The position numbers were made by a program, and so were the translations under genes. From Tetranychus cinnabarinus (lineage: Eukaryota > Arthropoda > Arachnida > Trombidiformes > Tetranychidae), in the NCBI GenBank assembly GCA_022266195.1, contig WHVY01000001.1:372001-436000 (forward strand): a stretch of 64,000 bases of DNA. The letters are read 5' to 3'. Below, one piece after another: positions 27,739-39,742 of the stretch (its first letter is position 1; each line of letters starts with the position of its first letter). The notes beneath the pieces are model-generated. The model saw only the letters and a list, made by a program, of their open reading frames with translations. It was not told the DNA's origin and ran no database searches.

Positions 27739-30700
27739 ATGTTTTCAAAACGATTACGATTCTCAATATTATTAACAGTAATAACACTTTTTTACCAAAT
27801 AGTCAACTTAAGTTCTGCTCAAGGTAAGTCAACTGTTCAATTGTTCATTCTAACTGAATTAAGAAAATTTCCTTCATAAATGAATGTAGAAAAAAATTTG
27901 GAGAAAAAAAAGTTTTTCTTATTTGCCCAAATCTTGCAATTATTATTTATTGATATTACTAGATTATGACCTTTTTGACCTTTCAATTTTTTATTAACAA
28001 TCATGAATATAAAACGGTAAACAAAGCCGTTCTCAATAATCTTTATCATTTTTTTATGATAATCACAATAATGCCATAATAATGTTGTTATAATTCAGGC
28101 AATAATTCAGGTTATGAGTTTTGGGCCAAAGTTGAATAGAGAAAAAAAAGAAACGTTAAAGCTCGAGAAGAAAGGAAAATGTTGGAAAAGTTAAAGTGAC
28201 TTTGTAACCTTTTACGTCTTATTACTAGATTAGATGGGAAACAGGTAAAGTGTAATTACAGTTATCTATTGTCATCATTTACCTTTCCTTCACTCGACAA
28301 TCAAGCCAATAAAAGATTTTCTAACAACCCTGGGAGAGATGATAGTCGAGCACTGAACAGATGAATTGAGAGCAAATGAGATTCCAAATTGTTTACTGAG
28401 AATGAAATGAGGTGAACAGAAATTATTCAAGTTTCATTTTTTAAGCTATTTTCAATTCTTATTGTGACAAGGAATGGATAACATCTTGAGTCTAGGCTAT
28501 CATTTCAAGTTTACTGGAAAAGTTCATTTCAATTATTCAATGATTTGGAGGTTAAAATTTATCCTCAAGTCAGTGAGTTTTGAAAAAAAGAGTGAAAACA
28601 CTCGAAGCAACTATTGTTATAACAATGCGAATTGTTGATGGCAATTGATTTGATTGTTTCAAACTGTTGCTTGTAACCGATGAAATTATCAATGAACAAG
28701 ATTTTCAAGTTTCTTTTTCATCTTCAACGATCAAGTCAAAACAAAATCTTGAGAAATGTTGATAATGTTTTCATGAAACAATTCAGTTTCCCTCAGATGA
28801 GACTAACAAGAAAAATGAAACTAGAAAAATTTTCTTACCAAAATATTAATCGACTTTCATTAATCTAAATGCAAGACAAACCCCGAGTCTTGATCATTGG
28901 TCGACATTTTTTGAAACAATTTATCAAACTGAATAAGTCCGTCGAGACTGGAATCGGACATTTTGCTTTATAATCTTGAGTATTTTGTTGATGTTAGTTA
29001 TGATTAAAGGGGAAATTGCATTTTATCATCATTACCAATTAAAATGTTTGATTTACTTGCAATGAAGATAAAGTGTTGAATAAGATGATAGCTAATGTTA
29101 GATAAATTGTTGGTCTGATTACAGTTGTTTTATGTAAAGATTCAGTAATACGATTCAGAATTAATCAATCATTTATTAATGAATGTCCTTCAAAATTAAC
29201 CTTTTTTCTCTTAATTCTCACAATTGACAGACAGCAATAAAAGTACTGTTTAATTAAGATTAAGTGAATATAAAAACGCAGATATTTTTGTCGCACTAAT
29301 CATTATCTTTCAGGATTTAATGCAATTAGCTTAGCTTTTACGCTCAAAGGTTAACTAATAAATGTTGATTACTTTGTGTTTTTCAATGAGCACAATGAAC
29401 TGAACTGAAATGAAGGAAAAAGTGTTTTCAAGAAAAAGTTTTCTTTCTTTTCGATTGGACAGTTTTAAAAGCAAAAGTTTCGACTGGTTGGACTGAACAT
29501 GATCTGGAGACGTACCCACCAAAGATCAATGATGAAAGTTATTTGTATTATGCTGGGAAAACATCTGATTTAAATGGTCTCAAGATAGTTGTCAAGACAA
29601 TTCCAAGTATTAATAGCACGGAAAAGTTGATTCAAGCTGATGTCAGCTTCGACTATTGGGGTGTTGGTGGTGTAATAGAAACTGATAATCTCGCGACCAA
29701 TTTCTTCAGCGTCGGTGTCAGTGCTTATTCAGAGGCTAAACCACAAACTGTATTTGCTTACTTTAATGACTCCTATTTGGGTGGCGATTTGTGGGGCACT
29801 TTTGAGTCCACCTTCCTTCAGCCCGTTTATCCAGCTCGAATCATGATAACACCAAACTTGGCAAGTACAGGAAGCGACAATTCTTATTATGTTGCACTCA
29901 AAGGAATCCAAGTTACCTATTTCATTGAAAATAGTAAGTTTATTTTCCACATTTTTTCAAGTTTCCACATCAAAAACCTTTAGTTAAGATTTTTAAAGCT
30001 TATCTCTGATTATTTGATTGATTCATGTTATTCAAAATTTCATTTTCCAATATTTTCCAAATAAATTATTCAATTTTCATAAATTGTATTTAGCTGGATA
30101 TAAACATGACAATTTAGATCAGGCTTGGATTTATTGGAAAATAATTGAAAATGATTTTGATTCGCAAAAGTTTTCTTGAGGTTCTAAGGAAAGATTATGA
30201 AAATTTTAAATACCTTGAAAGACATGTTGACAATCAAATGGTCATTGAGATTAACTTGATTTTGTGGTTTTACGCCAGCTTTGTGCCGCCAATTTCAGCA
30301 ACTTAAAAATGCTGAAATTTCACGATGAAATACAATTGAAATAATTGTGTTATCGTTTTTTTTCAAAAATTTCTATTTTCTATGAGAAACTAATTTCTTT
30401 GTCTCCCTTGTTTTTTTCAAACTTTACTGTTTATTTGTTCACCTTTCAACTATGAATCAAATTCAGCTGAAACAGTATATGAAAATGTCACTGATCCAAC
30501 TACCAATGTGGTTACGACAGTTCCACAGGAAGTAAAATCAACTCGAAATGTAACTTTATCATGTGAATCAGATGACTGTTATGATTTTGATTTGGTAAAT
30601 GGGGCAACTTTATACTGGTCTGATAAATTTTTCCCCACAAAACCACAAACATTCACCAAATTTTTGACTCCTAATACTGGCACAATAGCTCCTTATCAAT

Positions 30701-33700
30701 TAACATTGACCAAGGCCGCTGCAACTGATGTTTGTGTCTCAATTAATTACTGGTTAACCGAAGCATCCAATTTAACGGTTCAACTCGATTCAAGTACATC
30801 TACAATTGTTTTATCACCAACTTATTCACTTTCAACATCAACTTCAATTGATGTTGCTGATTCAATGTATGATTGGTACACAGTCCAGGTTTGTATGAGC
30901 CACTTTGTGTATGAGGCAGCTAGTGGAGATCACATGATATCATTGATACCTGGAAAAGCTGGAGAATCGGAATTTATAGCAGTCGGGGAAATACTTGACG
31001 CAGATGTAACAACACCAGCCTTGACAGAAACAACCAAAATGATTCTTGAAAGTTGGACAAAGAGTTCAGTTGAGCCAACCCAACAATGGCATTACCTTCC
31101 ATCAGTGGGTAGCACATCAACCGACAAAAATTCATTGCTATTCTCATCCGTTCCAAATGGCAATAGTATTATTTACCTTTACTCGGACTGGTTCAATTAT
31201 ACATCAGGTCTTGAGCTTCGCCAATCAATGGGAATAACTTCATGTCCACCCAAATTAACGGTTCAAGTTCAATTAGTAGATGGTGCAAACAATTTAGTCT
31301 CAACTGATGTTTCTGATTTGTGTGAGACAAAAACAAATACAACATCACAAAAAATATTTCAATTAACTCAGGGACAATTGGGTGAACAGCATAGACTTCA
31401 GTTTGTCATTCACTGGGTTGAGGGTAATAGTCAAGCAACATTATCCGTTTCAGCTGTTGATCTATCTGATGCTTGTAGAGATGATAGGGCTACATGTTCA
31501 AACCATGGTACTTGTCAGGTCACTCAGCCCAATGAATATAAATGTCAATGTGAGGCTGGATATATGCGAGAGCGTTGTCAAAAGCCTGACTATTGTGTTT
31601 TAACCTTCCCTGAAAAAGATGCCACTGGCGCTTCTATAACTATTAATGGTGCAGATTATTGTACACAAAGACTTGGAACTTGTAATCCTGAAACATTTGA
31701 TCCAGACATGAGAAAAATCTGTACCTGTGCATCAAATAATTACTGGAAATACGATGCATCAATAGGTCACTCTTGTGCCCCTCTCGATCCATGCACAGGT
31801 ATCAATGTCTTCTGTCCTGCAGGATATGTTTGCAATGCTGGTACTACCTCTGATACTGTTACTTGCACAGCCTGTGACACTGCTAACGGTTATGCTGCCG
31901 ATGCAAACGGTACATGCATAAAATCTGGTCCATGTAGTTCAAACCCGTGTATTAATGGAGGTAAATGTAAAGAATATGAAAATAAGCCAGTCTGTTATTG
32001 TGAAAATGGTGCAACTTACGAGACCGCAACTGGATGTGACTCAAATGTATGTTCATTAGATACGCGAGATGAGCTTGCTTGCTCTCACACTTGTACAACA
32101 ACACTGGGTGTATCACACTGTACCTGTTTACCTGGCTACGAGTTGGTCGAGAATACAACTATCTGTGAGCCAACATTTAATTGTACACTCAACTGTACCA
32201 GCTCTGAATCAATTTGTCTTTTAAATGCTAATGTTGAGTCTTGCGGTTGTTTACCTGGTTATGTATTAATTAGCCCAGCAAATGAATGTGTTGACATATG
32301 CACAGCTGCAGCTTCAAATGATACACAAGCAATGGATCAAGTAAAGTCAATTTGTGGCTCCTCAACTTGTTCAATGGTAAACTCAAAGTTGACCTGTACT
32401 TGTTCTGCTCCCTACGTAAATGGTCCCGATGGTCGATGTCACATTGAAACTGCTTGTCTACCTGGTGGTAAGGGACACGCCCAATGTTCATCTAGAGGAG
32501 CAATGTGCCAGCCAAAGTTGTCAGCAACTGGACAAGATTTGTGGGAATGCATGTGTCCCATTGGAACGACTGTAGGAGCAAACAATAACTGTGTTGACCA
32601 ATGTTCAATTGATGAGAAAAGTTGTCTTTTTGATAACGCTGTGTGCCAAAAGTCTTATCTGATAGGAGCCACAACTCATGATTGTGTTTGCCAGCCAGGG
32701 TTGAAGAAAAATGGTCAAAATGAAACTGATGGTCAATGTTATCTGATTGAGCGTTCGTTAAGAGTTGAGATGACTACTCGTCTGGATGAACAAGTAGCAG
32801 AATCACTTACCTCTAAGGCACGGCATACAGTTAAATCCTTTTTCATGAGCGCTCCAACAATGGACGAAGTCTGTCCCTATTACGCACCATTAGATATACC
32901 CGGGTGTATAGATTATTTAACCACGGCCACAGAAAACCAGTACCAAACACAGAAACCAACACTCATGGAGAAGGCTATCCGTCAGGAGCTGATAAACAAT
33001 TTGCAGCTAGATTTAGCCAATGTCTATGGTAGTACTTTTGGCGACATCAAGATCATTGATTATAGTAAATTAAATGACGCAACTTCAGTGGCTGGTGATT
33101 ATAAGGTTATACTGTCTCTTGAATTGACTGATCCAAAAACTGAAACTAATCTGATTCCATTGAATGATGAAGCTGTCTGCCATCCACTGCCCAGCACAAT
33201 TTCAGAAGCAGCATCTTATTGTGTAATACCAACTCACTCTGTTGTACAACGGGCATCAATCCAACAAACTGAGCTGATTCCATGTAATGAAACCTTGATT
33301 GATTATTGTCCATCCAATACCCAATGTAAAACTTTGGATAACAGTAGATTCAGTTGTGAATGTAATCCTGGCTTTAAAGCTGAAACAATAATACAAATGG
33401 ATATGGATAGAACTAGTTATTACAAAGAGTATTGTGAAGATATTGATGAATGTAGTTCAACAACTAACCCATGTCGAGCCCATTCAAGCTGTATAAACAC
33501 CATTGGAAGTTATATGTGTCCATGTAACCATGAATATATTGAAGACACCAAGACTGGAGAATGTATAAGTAAGTAAATTTAAAAATCAAATTCAATTATA
33601 AAACAATTATTAAAAGAAAATTAAAATTAATCCTTTCATCTTTTGTAATTGTAGGTGTCTGTTCAACGGTTACTTGTGTTCACGGGGAATGTATCGTCAT

Positions 33701-35345
33701 AACAAACAACACTGGGTCTTGCAGGTTTGTTAACATTTAATCCTTACAAGCCAAGTTTCCATTGATTTAAATCAATTTATTTTAATCTCTAGATGTAATG
33801 AAGGTTACCGAGGTGATACCTGTGAGGAACAAGATCCAATGGTGAAAACATTCCGAACAGCCTTGATTACTGTCGCTGTTGTTTTGGGTCTTCTCTTGAT
33901 TGCAGTTGTTCTGGTTGCAGTTATTTTAATCAAAAAGTAAGTGTCACTAACAATCAATCCAACAATTTACACAACTAAAAACTGTTATCTCACAATTTAA
34001 AGACCAATAGGAATACAATTCAATTGAAATAAATTATTGTGGTTAATGTTTCAACAAATGTTTCAAACTAGCCAAACATGATTCAGTTAAAAAAGCACAT
34101 TAATCACAAAAATTTTGATCAATTGTTCACCTTTCCTTTCCCCTAATCCTGATCAAATCTCAGTCCATTGCGAGCAAAGTTAAATTAATCAATCAGCTTT
34201 CAAATTATCATTAGAAGATTATCACCCAAATCCACCAAATTTTTGACCACTTTTACACCATCCAACACGTTCACTACTAATCGCCATCATATGCGAAAAT
34301 TGTTGGACTGCAAAGCGACAAGTTATTGATCTATTTTTACCATTGATAAACGATTGATTAATTTGCTTTAATTATTGCCATTAAAAAGTTATCACTTTGA
34401 GTTTTCCTCTAAAAACAAACAAAGAAAACGTCTTTTTTCAGATTCAGAAGTTATCAGATTATTTTGCATTATTGTTGTGACAACAGATTGATAAGAATCT
34501 AAAAACACTCTTATTGATTACAAAGATGATAATAATACAAACTCAAGTTGAAACAATCTTAATTGTCAACTTGATTACTTACTAAAGCGGACATGCCAGT
34601 CAGTCTTAAGAGATGAAACAGTTTTCCCAGTAAAAACAATAATCAAAAGTCACTTTATTTTTGCCATTTTACCGAACCGAGGAAACGGCAAAGTGATAAC
34701 TTTCAACTTTTCCCAACCATTATTATTATTATTATACATAAAACTATAAAAAAAACAAATTGACCAGCAAGTTATAGATTTGATTCGATCGGTCCTCATT
34801 AAATTTAGGGCAGAGCAATCAAAAATACTACCTCCTGTTAAACATGTTCACGGTATACCCTTAACGAAGGTCGAACAGTTAAGAGGGCCTCTCGAGTCTT
34901 CTCATTTCTGGTGAGTTCTTCTTCTCCTCATCTAATCGTGATATTACAATTATATATAATAATATTAATAATCGTCACCCATCACCCTTCTCCCCCCTTT
35001 CATCATCACCATCATCATTCTAACCAAACAAGAGCTGAACACTTCCCAAGCAAGAACAGAATAAAGGAAAGAAAATGAAAAAAAAACGAAAAGCAAAAAA
35101 ACTCTGAGTGGAAAAATTGATTCCCTGTTGATTCCAATTCCATGATTATTCAATCAATCTTTTTTTTCTCTGTCACTCTTTCCTTCATCATCATCATCAT
35201 CATCTTCCTGCATTTCATCATCTTGTTCACTCTTTACAGAACTAAAAGATCAGCCATGAAAAGCAATGCTGAACGACCGATGGCTGAATACATGGCTCAA
35301 GTACCCAAAAGATATCAGGATAACTCAGGATTTACCAACGATTAG
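27739..35345 (+). CDS. Multi-EGF, SEA-like type I membrane glycoprotein
   Basis: A probable cell-surface glycoprotein of about 1,325 residues. Proposed exons are 27,739-27,823, 29,463-29,933, 30,467-33,568, 33,655-33,724, 33,793-33,936 and 35,240-35,345; phases agree at every junction. Residues 1-27 are a hydrophobic signal peptide. Residues 30-520 form a Cys-poor region with many N-x-S/T sites that I do not recognise. From about 520, Cys-rich EGF-type modules follow (the first has CSNHGTC and CQCEAGY). Residues 948-1,100 resemble a SEA-type region by position and pattern. A calcium-binding EGF (DIDECSS start) lies near 1,177, a last EGF near 1,210-1,255, and one TM helix at about 1,266-1,290, before a 35-residue tail. 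EGF and TM calls are firm; the SEA call is inference. The ATG is chosen because it opens the only upstream frame with a signal peptide and a GTAAGT donor. Ligand and role are unknown. Confidence 0.85.
34216..34320 (+). repeat. MITE-related sequence in an intron
   Basis: Within the large last intron of the EGF gene, words such as CACCCAAATCCACCAAAT, TTGACCACTTTTACACC and CTACTAATCGCCATCATA recur at 39,145-39,230 and 40,300-40,380. In the 39.1-kb copy the inner block is in the opposite orientation. It is probably an old insertion of the same non-autonomous repeat family. Confidence 0.45.
34809..34910 (+). CDS. Alternative tail exon of the EGF membrane gene
   Basis: A 102-base exon-like segment has a TTTAG acceptor and a CTG/GTGAGT donor. 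It enters and leaves in phase 2, the same as the flanking exons. Its open frame (beginning KAEQSKILPPVKH) fits the cytoplasmic tail of the preceding gene, and the other two frames have stops. Joining it to the exon at 35,240 creates TG|A, a stop, and reading through its donor gives TGG TGA. It therefore looks like an alternative C-terminal exon that replaces the terminal 35 residues by a different tail of about the same length. That it is used is inference. Confidence 0.5.
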
Positions 35346-36109
35346 ATGGACTGCCTGTTAATCATATTTATCACCTTTATGTACATGTTTAATCAAAGAG
35401 AAGAAAAAAATTAACAAGAAAAATGTTTATGTAAAGATTATTATTGTATTTAGTTACTTTGAATCTGAGTTTGAAAGCTTTTTTGGTTTGTCGATAAAAG
35501 GCGAAGTGAGTTTTCAAGAGATGAACAGAGAAAATAAAAATGCCGAAATTGCCCTTTTAATCAACAATTTTGTAATTTATTAAACTAATTACATGAGAAA
35601 ATATTATCCGTTCATTCAATAAAAAAATAGTTATTTTCTCATCTAGAAATATTCTTCTTCTTATCCTTTACAAACAGCAAAAAATGAAACAAATGATTAC
35701 AATTGATGGATCAATTGGTTTACTGAAATGAGCAACAATTATTGCAGTAAGAATAACTTGGTTCCATTGAGATTAGGGATTCAATGATTTGATTGTTGGC
35801 TCAATGTTTATCCTCAAGTTATCAATTGAAACAATGAGAATTCATAAAATAGTAAATAGAGTAATGTTTCTGATTGGTCAAACAAACATCCGAATATTAG
35901 TTTTGACTGACCGAGTATTAAAAAAAGCTGAAGAAACGCTCAGTTGGATACTTTGTTCGAATCATGTTCAGGTTGGTTCAGTAAAGTCATGTAAAGTGTT
36001 AGGACCTTCAAATTTGCAATTCACTCGCTACAATTTTTATTCAAATTTAAAGTCTAACCAGACCTATTGTAATGAACTGAAACTATGAAAAATTCTCAAG
36101 CTGAGACTA
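35346..36109. other. 3' flank of the EGF gene and spacer
   Basis: Non-coding apart from the 3' UTR of the EGF gene, which probably ends soon after the AATAAA at 35,533. The remainder to the terminal repeat at 36,110 shows nothing recognisable. Confidence 0.5.
35533..35538 (+). terminator. Poly(A) signal, EGF gene
   Basis: AATAAA lies about 190 bases after the stop codon of the EGF membrane gene, a reasonable 3' UTR length. Confidence 0.5.
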
Positions 36110-36151
36110 CACTAGTAGTCAGGGTTAAGTTAACAAAAAAGGGTCAGACTT
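36110..36151 (+). repeat. Mariner/Tc1-like terminal repeat, copy 1
   Basis: Preceded by TA at 36,108-36,109, it reads CACTAGTAGTCAGGGTTAAG and continues to GTCAGACTT. The reverse complement occurs, also bounded by TA, at 40,417-40,458 and 40,681-40,721, and a shorter direct copy at 40,202-40,233. TA flanks plus inverted ends are the signature of the Tc1/mariner superfamily. No transposase frame is present. Confidence 0.65.
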
Positions 36152-36355
36152 AAGTAAATTTTTAGATGTCGCCATCTCGAGCATTTACCGTTTTAAGAGA
36201 CACTAAACAATAGAAAACTCAAAAAGTTGAATTCGATCTTTAAGGTACTTTTATTTCTTGTTAGATGGTGACTATGAAAAAATCTCCAATTTGATCAGTC
36301 AATGAAAGGTAGAGTCATTTTGCTACGAAAATTGAAATTTATTAATTTATAATGA

Positions 36356-36983
36356 ATTTTGTAAAATTTTCTCATTTTGAATCTTTGCTCTGCCTTGAAC
36401 AAAAGCTCTATCTCAGGAGTTTGGGTTTGGCGTGGTCAAGATCTTGCTTTCAAGGTATTTAGTAATTTCTTTGAGTCAATTTCCTACAGTTCCCACTTAA
36501 TTAGGCTGCTAATTCCATAGATCTACTACTTTCATTAGGAGATGCATTAAATCTTGAATGATTTATTCAAGTTTTCTATGAAAGTTAGCTGTTTAATGTT
36601 TTGTATCTTGCTTTCCTTTTCTCATCGTATTGTTACATTTCATTCAGCTTTCACCTGACTGGCAAATCGACTACGAATCGTATAACTGGGTAAAATTGGA
36701 CCCCAACTCCGATGATACTAAAAAGAAGGTTAAAGAGTACTTCAGCTGGGAAGGAGACTTTGATGGCAAGAAGTTCAATCAAGGAAAAATATTCAAATAA
36801 ATTTCTACTTTCATCTAATAAATACTTTTAACTTGGATTTTGTTTCTATTCAATTATTGTACTAGAGTTGGTTAGCTTGGTTAGCTCTCAAAAAGCAATG
36901 ATATGTCATTTCAAGATAAACTTCTAATGATTTCGTGTTTCCGTCGCAATTATTAGATGGTAAATGTAACTTGTGTGAATTTT
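36356..36983 (+). pseudogene. Truncated inverted copy of the eEF1-gamma 3' end
   Basis: This is a plus-strand copy of the last two exons, the intron between them and the 3' flank of the minus-strand eEF1-gamma gene at 41,018-41,760. The last-exon copy runs from the CAG acceptor at 36,645-36,647 through the stop and the AATAAA; the two differences I see in it are silent. The penultimate exon has lost its first two thirds: similarity resumes at AACAAAAGCTCTATCTC near 36,399. Exons 1-7 are missing, so it cannot encode the elongation factor. The high identity, including in the intron, implies a recent duplication. Confidence 0.85.
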
Positions 36984-37026
36984 GAGAAAGTCATTTTTCT
37001 GAAAAAGTTGAAATTTAATTTGAAAT

Positions 37027-37968
37027 TTAATAATTTATAATGTCATTAACATAGGGTGAAGAGATAATGTTGTTAATGGAAAAAGGATGATGGGGATAAG
37101 GTGGTTGTGGTTGATACTGGTGGTGGTGGAAATAATTATGTTGGAAGTGATGTTGGTCTTCAAAATATTGTTGATAATGAGGTTGATGATGTGGATGAGG
37201 TTGATTCTCAAGTCGAATATGTTGTTGTGGCTGATGTTGCTGGTGTTGTTGTTGGTGTTCTTGTTGTTGATGGTGATTCAGAACAATTTCATGGGGTAAC
37301 TGAGATGGTTGTTCAGGTGTTTGTTGGTGGAGTGGATGATCATGTGGATGGTCTTGTAAAGTTGAAAGATTTTGATTGGAAAGTGAGTTTGATGAAGAAG
37401 GTGATGTTGAAACAGTTGTAATGTTTTTATTTGATGAAGAAGAAGATGATGATGATGTAGATTCAGATTTGAGACATTTGAATCTTTTTTGTCGTCGTAG
37501 GTAGCACCCATTTTCAAACATGTTACCCGACTCTGGGTGAAGTGTCCAGAACGAACCTTTGCCAGGTTTATCTGGCGTCCTCGGCACTTTTAAAAAACAA
37601 TCATTGAACGACAAAGAGTGTCGAATTGAATTTTGCCATCGCTGCTGATTTTGTCTATAGTAGGGAAATAATTCCATGATGAACTGATAAATCTCTGACA
37701 GAGTCAACATCTTTGAGGGCGACTGCTGAATGGCCATTGTGATTAAACTGATGTATGAATAAGGTGGTTTAGCATGTGAATAATTCCGTTGAGCTCTACA
37801 CTGTTGCATATTGGCATGTTGGGCAGAACTTGTGTTGTTACTATTTCCGTTGGTACTTGCGGTGTTGGTGTTGTTGTTGCTATTGGTGTGATGGTTGTGA
37901 TGATGATGGCTGGTGATGGGAACACTTTGTTTAGTAACTGGTAGTTGGTTAAACGCATTCATGTCCAT
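37027..37968 (-). CDS. fkh: FoxA / fork head transcription factor
   Basis: An intronless gene for a 313-residue nuclear DNA-binding protein of the FoxA class. FoxA proteins are winged-helix pioneer factors for gut and salivary-gland fate in arthropods (family knowledge). Residues 65-165 are the fork head domain, starting HAKPPYSYISLITMA, with recognition helix NSIRHSLSFNDCF at 113-125 and NMFENGCYLRRQKRFKC at the end; these are diagnostic of FoxA. Near 294-303 the FoxA C-terminal motif appears as HPFSINNIIS. His/Asn/Gln-rich linkers flank the domain. The ATG at 37,968 starts an MDMNAFNQLP N-terminus; there is no in-frame upstream exon I can support. A pyrimidine tract lies 0.2-0.35 kb upstream. 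The surroundings are heavily rearranged (duplicated eEF1-gamma end, TIRs, a second FoxA fragment), yet the coding frame is intact. Confidence 0.93.
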   Translation of the reverse strand: MDMNAFNQLPVTKQSVPITSHHHHNHHTNSNNNTNTASTNGNSNNTSSAQHANMQQCRAQRNYSHAKPPYSYISLITMAIQQSPSKMLTLSEIYQFIMELFPYYRQNQQRWQNSIRHSLSFNDCFLKVPRTPDKPGKGSFWTLHPESGNMFENGCYLRRQKRFKCLKSESTSSSSSSSSNKNITTVSTSPSSSNSLSNQNLSTLQDHPHDHPLHQQTPEQPSQLPHEIVLNHHQQQEHQQQHQQHQPQQHIRLENQPHPHHQPHYQQYFEDQHHFQHNYFHHHQYQPQPPYPHHPFSINNIISSPYVNDIINY

Positions 37969-38185
37969 GTTGTTGATGTTGTTGAAAACAAAACTTGCTT
38001 TTGATGCTTCAACAGTGACTTGAACTCTTTGGCAAACGACAATAACATCAACTTGTACAATCGTACAAATTCATGGAAAGGTGGAGTTTCCATGTTGTCT
38101 TATCAACCAATCATGTAGAGAGAGGAGGAGAGATGGCAACTTTCATTATAAACAAGTTTCTTTAAAATGTATTGGGTTTGGGTTG

Positions 38186-38313
38186 AGCTCTGTTTCTCTT
38201 TCTTTCCTCTCTTTTCCTCTCTTTTCTTCTCTTTCTATTTTCTCTTCTTCTTTTTCCATTACTTCCTTTTCTTCCTTCTCTTCCGTCTCTCTCTCTTTCT
38301 CTCTCTTACTTCA
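38186..38313 (+). promoter_or_regulatory. CT/GA tract upstream of fkh
   Basis: About 130 bases are almost pure C/T on the plus strand, hence GA-rich in the sense of the fkh gene. The tract lies 220-345 bases upstream of the fkh ATG and includes TCTCTCTCTTTCTCTCTC. GAGA-type tracts at this position are common in arthropod developmental promoters, but function here is inference. Confidence 0.45.
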
Positions 38314-38605
38314 AAGCGTATGAGATACAATAAACCTTTATCTTATAAACTCTTGACTCTAGTCATTCTTATTGTGACTCATTGTCGGATTATTTTCATC
38401 GGTTTAGCTGCTTTACCATCAATGCGTTGTTGGTTGCTATTGCAAGTCGATAACTTTTCAAGTAAATTTTATCTTTACTTTCACCAATTTCACACTCTCT
38501 CTCTCCAGAAAAATTGTGATAACAATTAAGATAAATTGATCAGCTATAGTAACGTGATAAGATGATTAATGAAGGCAATACTGAGAGGAAATAAACAAGA
38601 GACTG

Positions 38606-39742
38606 GTCGGCAAATTCAACTTTTTAGTTGAGATTTGGGACTTTGGGGATTTGTGGGTGCATAAAAACTGATTAGTGCTATTAAAAATGTCTTATCGACA
38701 GTTTTAGATCAAATCGAGGCCAAAGTTGAAACTTTGATCGTCTTTTTTCATTAATGAAACCAGATTTTTCCATGAAACTCATTTTTTTCAACCAACTTTT
38801 TTTATAAAAAACTTCTGTTTTCTGTAGAATAAATCACTTCGATTTTCAGTTAAATGGACAGTTTTCTGTGGCCGTAATAGTTAGAGATCTGGAACTCTTA
38901 TGATCTGCTAGAAAAATATTCGGGACCGGCTTTTTTCCACCGCTCTTGCACCGTCTTTCATCGAATTGTCCAACACTCAATCTAACACAACCACCAAATC
39001 AACCAAATCAAACATCACTTTTTAAAGAGACTTTTCCCAACAAAATTGTCTACCAAATTGTCCACCACTTTAGAGTGGCTTTTTTCCACCACATTCTCAA
39101 ACACTTTTTTATTATAAGATATTATTTTTAATATAAGATTATCCAGCACCCAAATCAACCAAATTGTTGACCACTTTTGGGGTATGATGGCGATTAATAG
39201 TGGATGTGTTAGATGGGTATTTAGTCATATCATATATTATAGCCCAGGATAAAATCTAAGTTCGATGGAAGAATGATTATTGTAAGGGTTACCATTCTCG
39301 AAATATTGAGAACCAAAGTTCTAAGGCTAATGGCCGAAATCAAGAGAAATATTGATAAATTGAAAAAAGTGTGCTGTTCGAAGTTCGATTGACTGCGTTA
39401 AGTGCACATTTCATCGGTAAAAAAATGAGTTCCAGATCTCTAACTATTACGACCACAGAAAATCGCCAATTTAACTGAAAATCGAAGTGATTTATTCTAC
39501 AGAAAACAGAATTTTTTATAAAGTTAGTTTTCTGGCTGATTATCAAAAGTAACACCAAAAAATGATTTTCATGGCAAAATCTGGTTTCATTATTGAAAAA
39601 AGACGATAAAGTTTCAAATTTGACCTCGATTTGATCTAAAACTGTCGGTAAGAGACATTTTTTAATAGCACTAATCGATTCATTTTTTATGCGCCTACAA
39701 ATGCCCAAAGTCCCAACTCTTTCAACTCAAGAATTTGCCGAC
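38606..39742. mobile_element. Foldback-like element with ~300-bp inverted arms
   Basis: The left arm (38,606-38,898) and right arm (about 39,424-39,742) are imperfect reverse complements. The outer ends read GTCGGCAAATTC and GAATTTGCCGAC; inner ends read AGAGATCTGGAACTC and GAGTTCCAGATCTC. Long matching blocks include AGTTTTAGATCAAATCGAGG and ATAAATCACTTCGATTTTCAG. The 530-bp centre contains MITE-related sequence. The 122-codon minus-strand frame at 39,340-39,708 lies across the right arm and resembles no transposase I know. It is probably a non-autonomous TIR or foldback element. Confidence 0.65.
38930..39240 (+). repeat. MITE-related sequence inside the foldback element
   Basis: GGGACCGGCTTTTTTCCACC here is shared exactly with 40,238-40,260 inside the complete MITE. 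CCACCACATTCTCAAACA and the TTGACCACTTTTGGGGTATG region also recur there or at 34.2 kb. It appears to be a nested, rearranged relative of the MITE. Confidence 0.5.

Noticed and set aside
30218..30235. TGAAAGACATG word resembling the start of miR-71
   Set aside because: The match breaks after the seed region and no hairpin partner is seen; it lies in an intron by chance.
35789..36088. 99-codon plus-strand frame downstream of the EGF gene
   Set aside because: It has no domain or splice evidence, and its composition matches the surrounding non-coding DNA.
37087..37421. Plus-strand Val/Leu/Asp-rich frames over fkh
   Set aside because: They are antisense of the His/Gln-rich tail of FoxA and have no independent support.
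39340..39708. 122-codon minus-strand frame
   Set aside because: It lies over the right arm of the inverted-repeat element and does not resemble a transposase.
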